Source: Chamaea fasciata (lineage: Eukaryota; Chordata; Aves; Passeriformes; Sylviidae). Taken from it: 64,000 nucleotides of DNA. A model generated the notes under the pieces. It saw nothing but the letters and a program-made list of their open reading frames with translations, ran no database searches and had not been told where the DNA came from. Position numbers and translations under genes: made by a program. The stretch lies in assembly GCA_029207755.1 (NCBI GenBank), contig JARCOQ010000003.1, forward strand, positions 89,358,646-89,422,645, given 5' to 3'. Within the stretch, counting starts at the first letter, position 1, and each line of letters begins with the position of its first letter. Below are positions 61,859-64,000 of the stretch, one piece after another.

Positions 61859-62806
61859 GTTAGTATTTATTTAAAGAAAAACGGTAAGTAAGGCATAAAG
61901 TAAGGCAAAAGTTTGTGATAGAGGTATTGAGCAAACTGAGCCTGGTGTCAGCTCTCTGTCCAGTCCAACCCCCAAACAGTTGTACATTCAAATTTAGAAG
62001 AATCCTCATGCCTTGAAAAGATAAGAACAGTGCTTGGAATTTCTAGTGAATATTTTGGGTGAGAACTTGGAGTAAAATAGCAGGGCTGCTTTTGTCACGT
62101 CTTCCTGCAAGTGCATCTTCACTGAATTAGAATACCAAAAGAGGATGCTGTTCATTAAGCTACCCAACTTCATAGGGGCAGAGTATAAGCCCAAATAATA
62201 ATTTCTAGGCAAACACCAGTTAATGGCTTAGTGAAACACTGTGGTAATTGTATAAAACTGTCGGTGACAGAAGGGGGCTGGTAGTCTGCAGCCTTTCCTT
62301 ACCTTGTGAACTAAGCAAGTAATATATTATAAGCTATATCACACTTTGTTCTCCCTAGCAACCTCAGTGTTGGGTTTTTAATTTCCTCTGGTCACAAGGA
62401 ATGTCAGACAATCTCCCTAGTAACATGTATTGCCTCTAGGCCATGAGTTAGGCACTACTAGGTTACACCACTTAATTTTCCCTGTGCTTACACTTCATAG
62501 TACTATGAAGCATGACTGTGTGTTTTTTACCACCAAAATCTGCCCAAATGGGATCCATGCAGACACAGACTGGATATGCTCACCTCATTTGATTCATATC
62601 CTAATGCCTTCACTGATCTTCATTACAGGAATGAGTCTGCCCCTTGCAAGAAACTTGGTTGTCTGCCAGTCAAACTCCACATACTAAGGACTGGTTTTCT
62701 TTAAATTAATGATCATGCATAACAGAATCAATATTAGTTATTATTTTTTCCCCTGAATACTATCAGGTTCTGCTAATGAACCTCTGTGCTGCCTTCTCCT
62801 TTGTAG

Positions 62807-64000
62807 ATAACCATGTTCAGCAGCTTCAGTCAGCGTACGCCACTTCTCATCAGTTCCAGCAAATGTCTAAGGACTTTCAGGCCTGGCTGAGCAAAAAGAA
62901 AGAAGAGCTGAACCAGGCTCGTCCTGTGTCAGCCAAACTTGATTCCTTGCAATCACTAATTGAAGAGCAGAAAGATTTTAAGAAGACAATGACCGATCAG
63001 ATTAGTTCATATGAAAGAATTGTTGCAGAAGGAGAAAGTATCTTACAGAAGACTCAAGGAGATGACAAAGCAGAGTTACAATCCCAAATTGCCACACTCA
63101 AGAATAGCTGGGATGAAATTAAGAAACAGGTAAAAGAAAGGGAGGATAAATTAACAGATTGTCTGGAGAAAGCCCTCAAATATAAGCAGCATGTGGAAAA
63201 TCTGCAGCCGTGGATAGAGAAGTGCCAAAGCAACCTGTGTGAATTAAAAGTTGGCATAAACCCTGTTGAAATAGAGGATTCTATTGTTCAGGTGAGGGCA
63301 TGGCAGAAGGACCTGGATAAACACCATGGGATGGTGGAACTATTAAATAATTCTGCTGAAAGTTTGCTCAATGCATGTCAAACAGATAAAGAAATTGTTC
63401 AAGAAGAAACTAAGGTGCTGAATCAGAATGTGAAAGTGGTTACAGAACAGTTACATAAGAAGAGAGAGTGCTTGGAAAATATGGCACAAAGAGTGAAAGA
63501 GTTTCAGGACTCATCCAGGGAAACTGAAAGACAACTTAAAAGTGCCAAAGAGCATCTGGAAGCTCATGATTCACTTGGACCTCAGTCATTCAGTAACAAA
63601 CACCTGACAATGATGCAGGCCCAGCAGAAAGCCTTGCAAGCTTTAAAGCCTCACGTTGATTTGGCAAAAAAGCTTGCCCAAGATCTGGTGGTAGAAGCTT
63701 CTGATTCAGCAGGTGTTTCTGACCTCTTACTCCAAGCTGAATCTTTGGAGCAAGAATACATGGCAGTGAAGCAGCAAGTTGAGGATAGGTGCTCATTCCT
63801 AGAGACCAAACTTCAGGGAATTGGCCATTTCCAAAACAGCATCCGAGAGATGTTCTCTCAGTTTGCAGAGTTTGATGATGAACTTGATAGCATGGCTCCA
63901 GTGGGGAGAGATCTCAAGGTACTGCAATCACAGAGAGAGGACATAAAACATTTCATGAAAAAGTTGGAGGATCTTATAATGAATAATGAAAATGCTAATA
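62807..64000 (+). CDS. DST: DST exon W42, large rod exon, truncated by window end
   Basis: At least 1194 nt are open to the window edge. The exon completes Asp and reads [20 protein letters not shown], then [28 protein letters not shown] and [17 protein letters not shown]. It encodes several consecutive spectrin repeats without an intron, as in the corresponding large exon of human DST. No stop was found on reading the frame through; the end coordinate is the window boundary, not the exon end. Confidence 0.97.

Larger units (their letters stand above)
1591..64000 (+). other. DST: Dystonin (BPAG1) gene span, partial at both ends
   Basis: Dystonin is a spectraplakin that links intermediate filaments, actin and microtubules to each other and to junctions. 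Visible in order are the plakin domain (from its middle onward), the BPAG1e coiled-coil and plectin-repeat exons, the linker exons of the long isoforms, the BPAG1b plectin-repeat exon and about half of the spectrin-repeat rod. The 41 assigned exons keep one reading frame across every junction, including split codons, and all introns are GT-AG. The actin-binding N-terminus, first plakin exons, rest of the rod, EF-hands and GAS2 domain lie outside. MACF1 is rejected because the BPAG1e rod and tail exons are present and the linker after LEEEE reads [14 protein letters not shown], as in DST. Identification rests on remembered family sequence, not a database search. Confidence 0.97.

Noticed and set aside
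1591..64000. MACF1 instead of DST
   Set aside because: The linker after LEEEE, the presence of BPAG1e rod and tail exons, and rod sequences such as [15 protein letters not shown] with KVLNGEG-like loop GGTILNGEG fit dystonin better.

Overview
The window is vertebrate genomic DNA, almost certainly from a bird and probably a passerine or other neoavian. It is AT-rich with compact introns. It carries minus-strand CR1 LINE tails of the avian type and two diverged copies of a long terminal repeat family that I recognise from songbird genomes. Everything coding belongs to one plus-strand gene, dystonin (DST, BPAG1), a giant plakin/spectraplakin cytolinker. The window starts and ends inside the gene. 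The paralogue MACF1 was considered, but the exon sequences match DST as I remember human dystonin, including the BPAG1e-specific exons that MACF1 lacks.

Layout. (1) 1591-12193: fourteen exons (W1-W14) encode about 652 residues of the plakin domain (spectrin-like repeats plus the embedded SH3 fold), ending in LEEEE at a phase-0 donor. (2) 13721 to 15319 or 15502: a long open frame with splice-compatible phase-0 borders. It has no counterpart in the human BPAG1 isoforms I know and is the most interesting object here. (3) 16773-22008: the two BPAG1e (epithelial) exons, a 922-residue coiled-coil rod and a 638-residue plectin-repeat tail with a stop codon, followed by a 3' UTR with candidate poly(A) signals. 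(4) 23368-26743: three exons that bypass BPAG1e and open the long isoforms. (5) 27797-33340: a 5.5 kb exon (1848 residues) of the BPAG1b (muscle) type, with plectin repeats followed by a long acidic disordered tail containing a 12-residue tandem repeat. (6) 33548 to the window end: twenty-one exons of the spectrin-repeat rod; the last (from 62807) runs open past the edge.

How it works together. The donor at 12193 is phase 0, and so are the acceptors at 13721, 16773 and 23368. One plakin head can therefore be joined to alternative tails: the keratin-binding BPAG1e tail, which ends by polyadenylation inside the gene, or the long spectrin-repeat rod of BPAG1a/b, with or without the plectin-repeat exon at 27797. 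Exon borders below were read by eye from GT-AG signals, reading-frame continuity across all junctions and the expected protein sequence. No alignment or RNA evidence was available. No tRNA, rRNA, miRNA or second protein gene was recognised.
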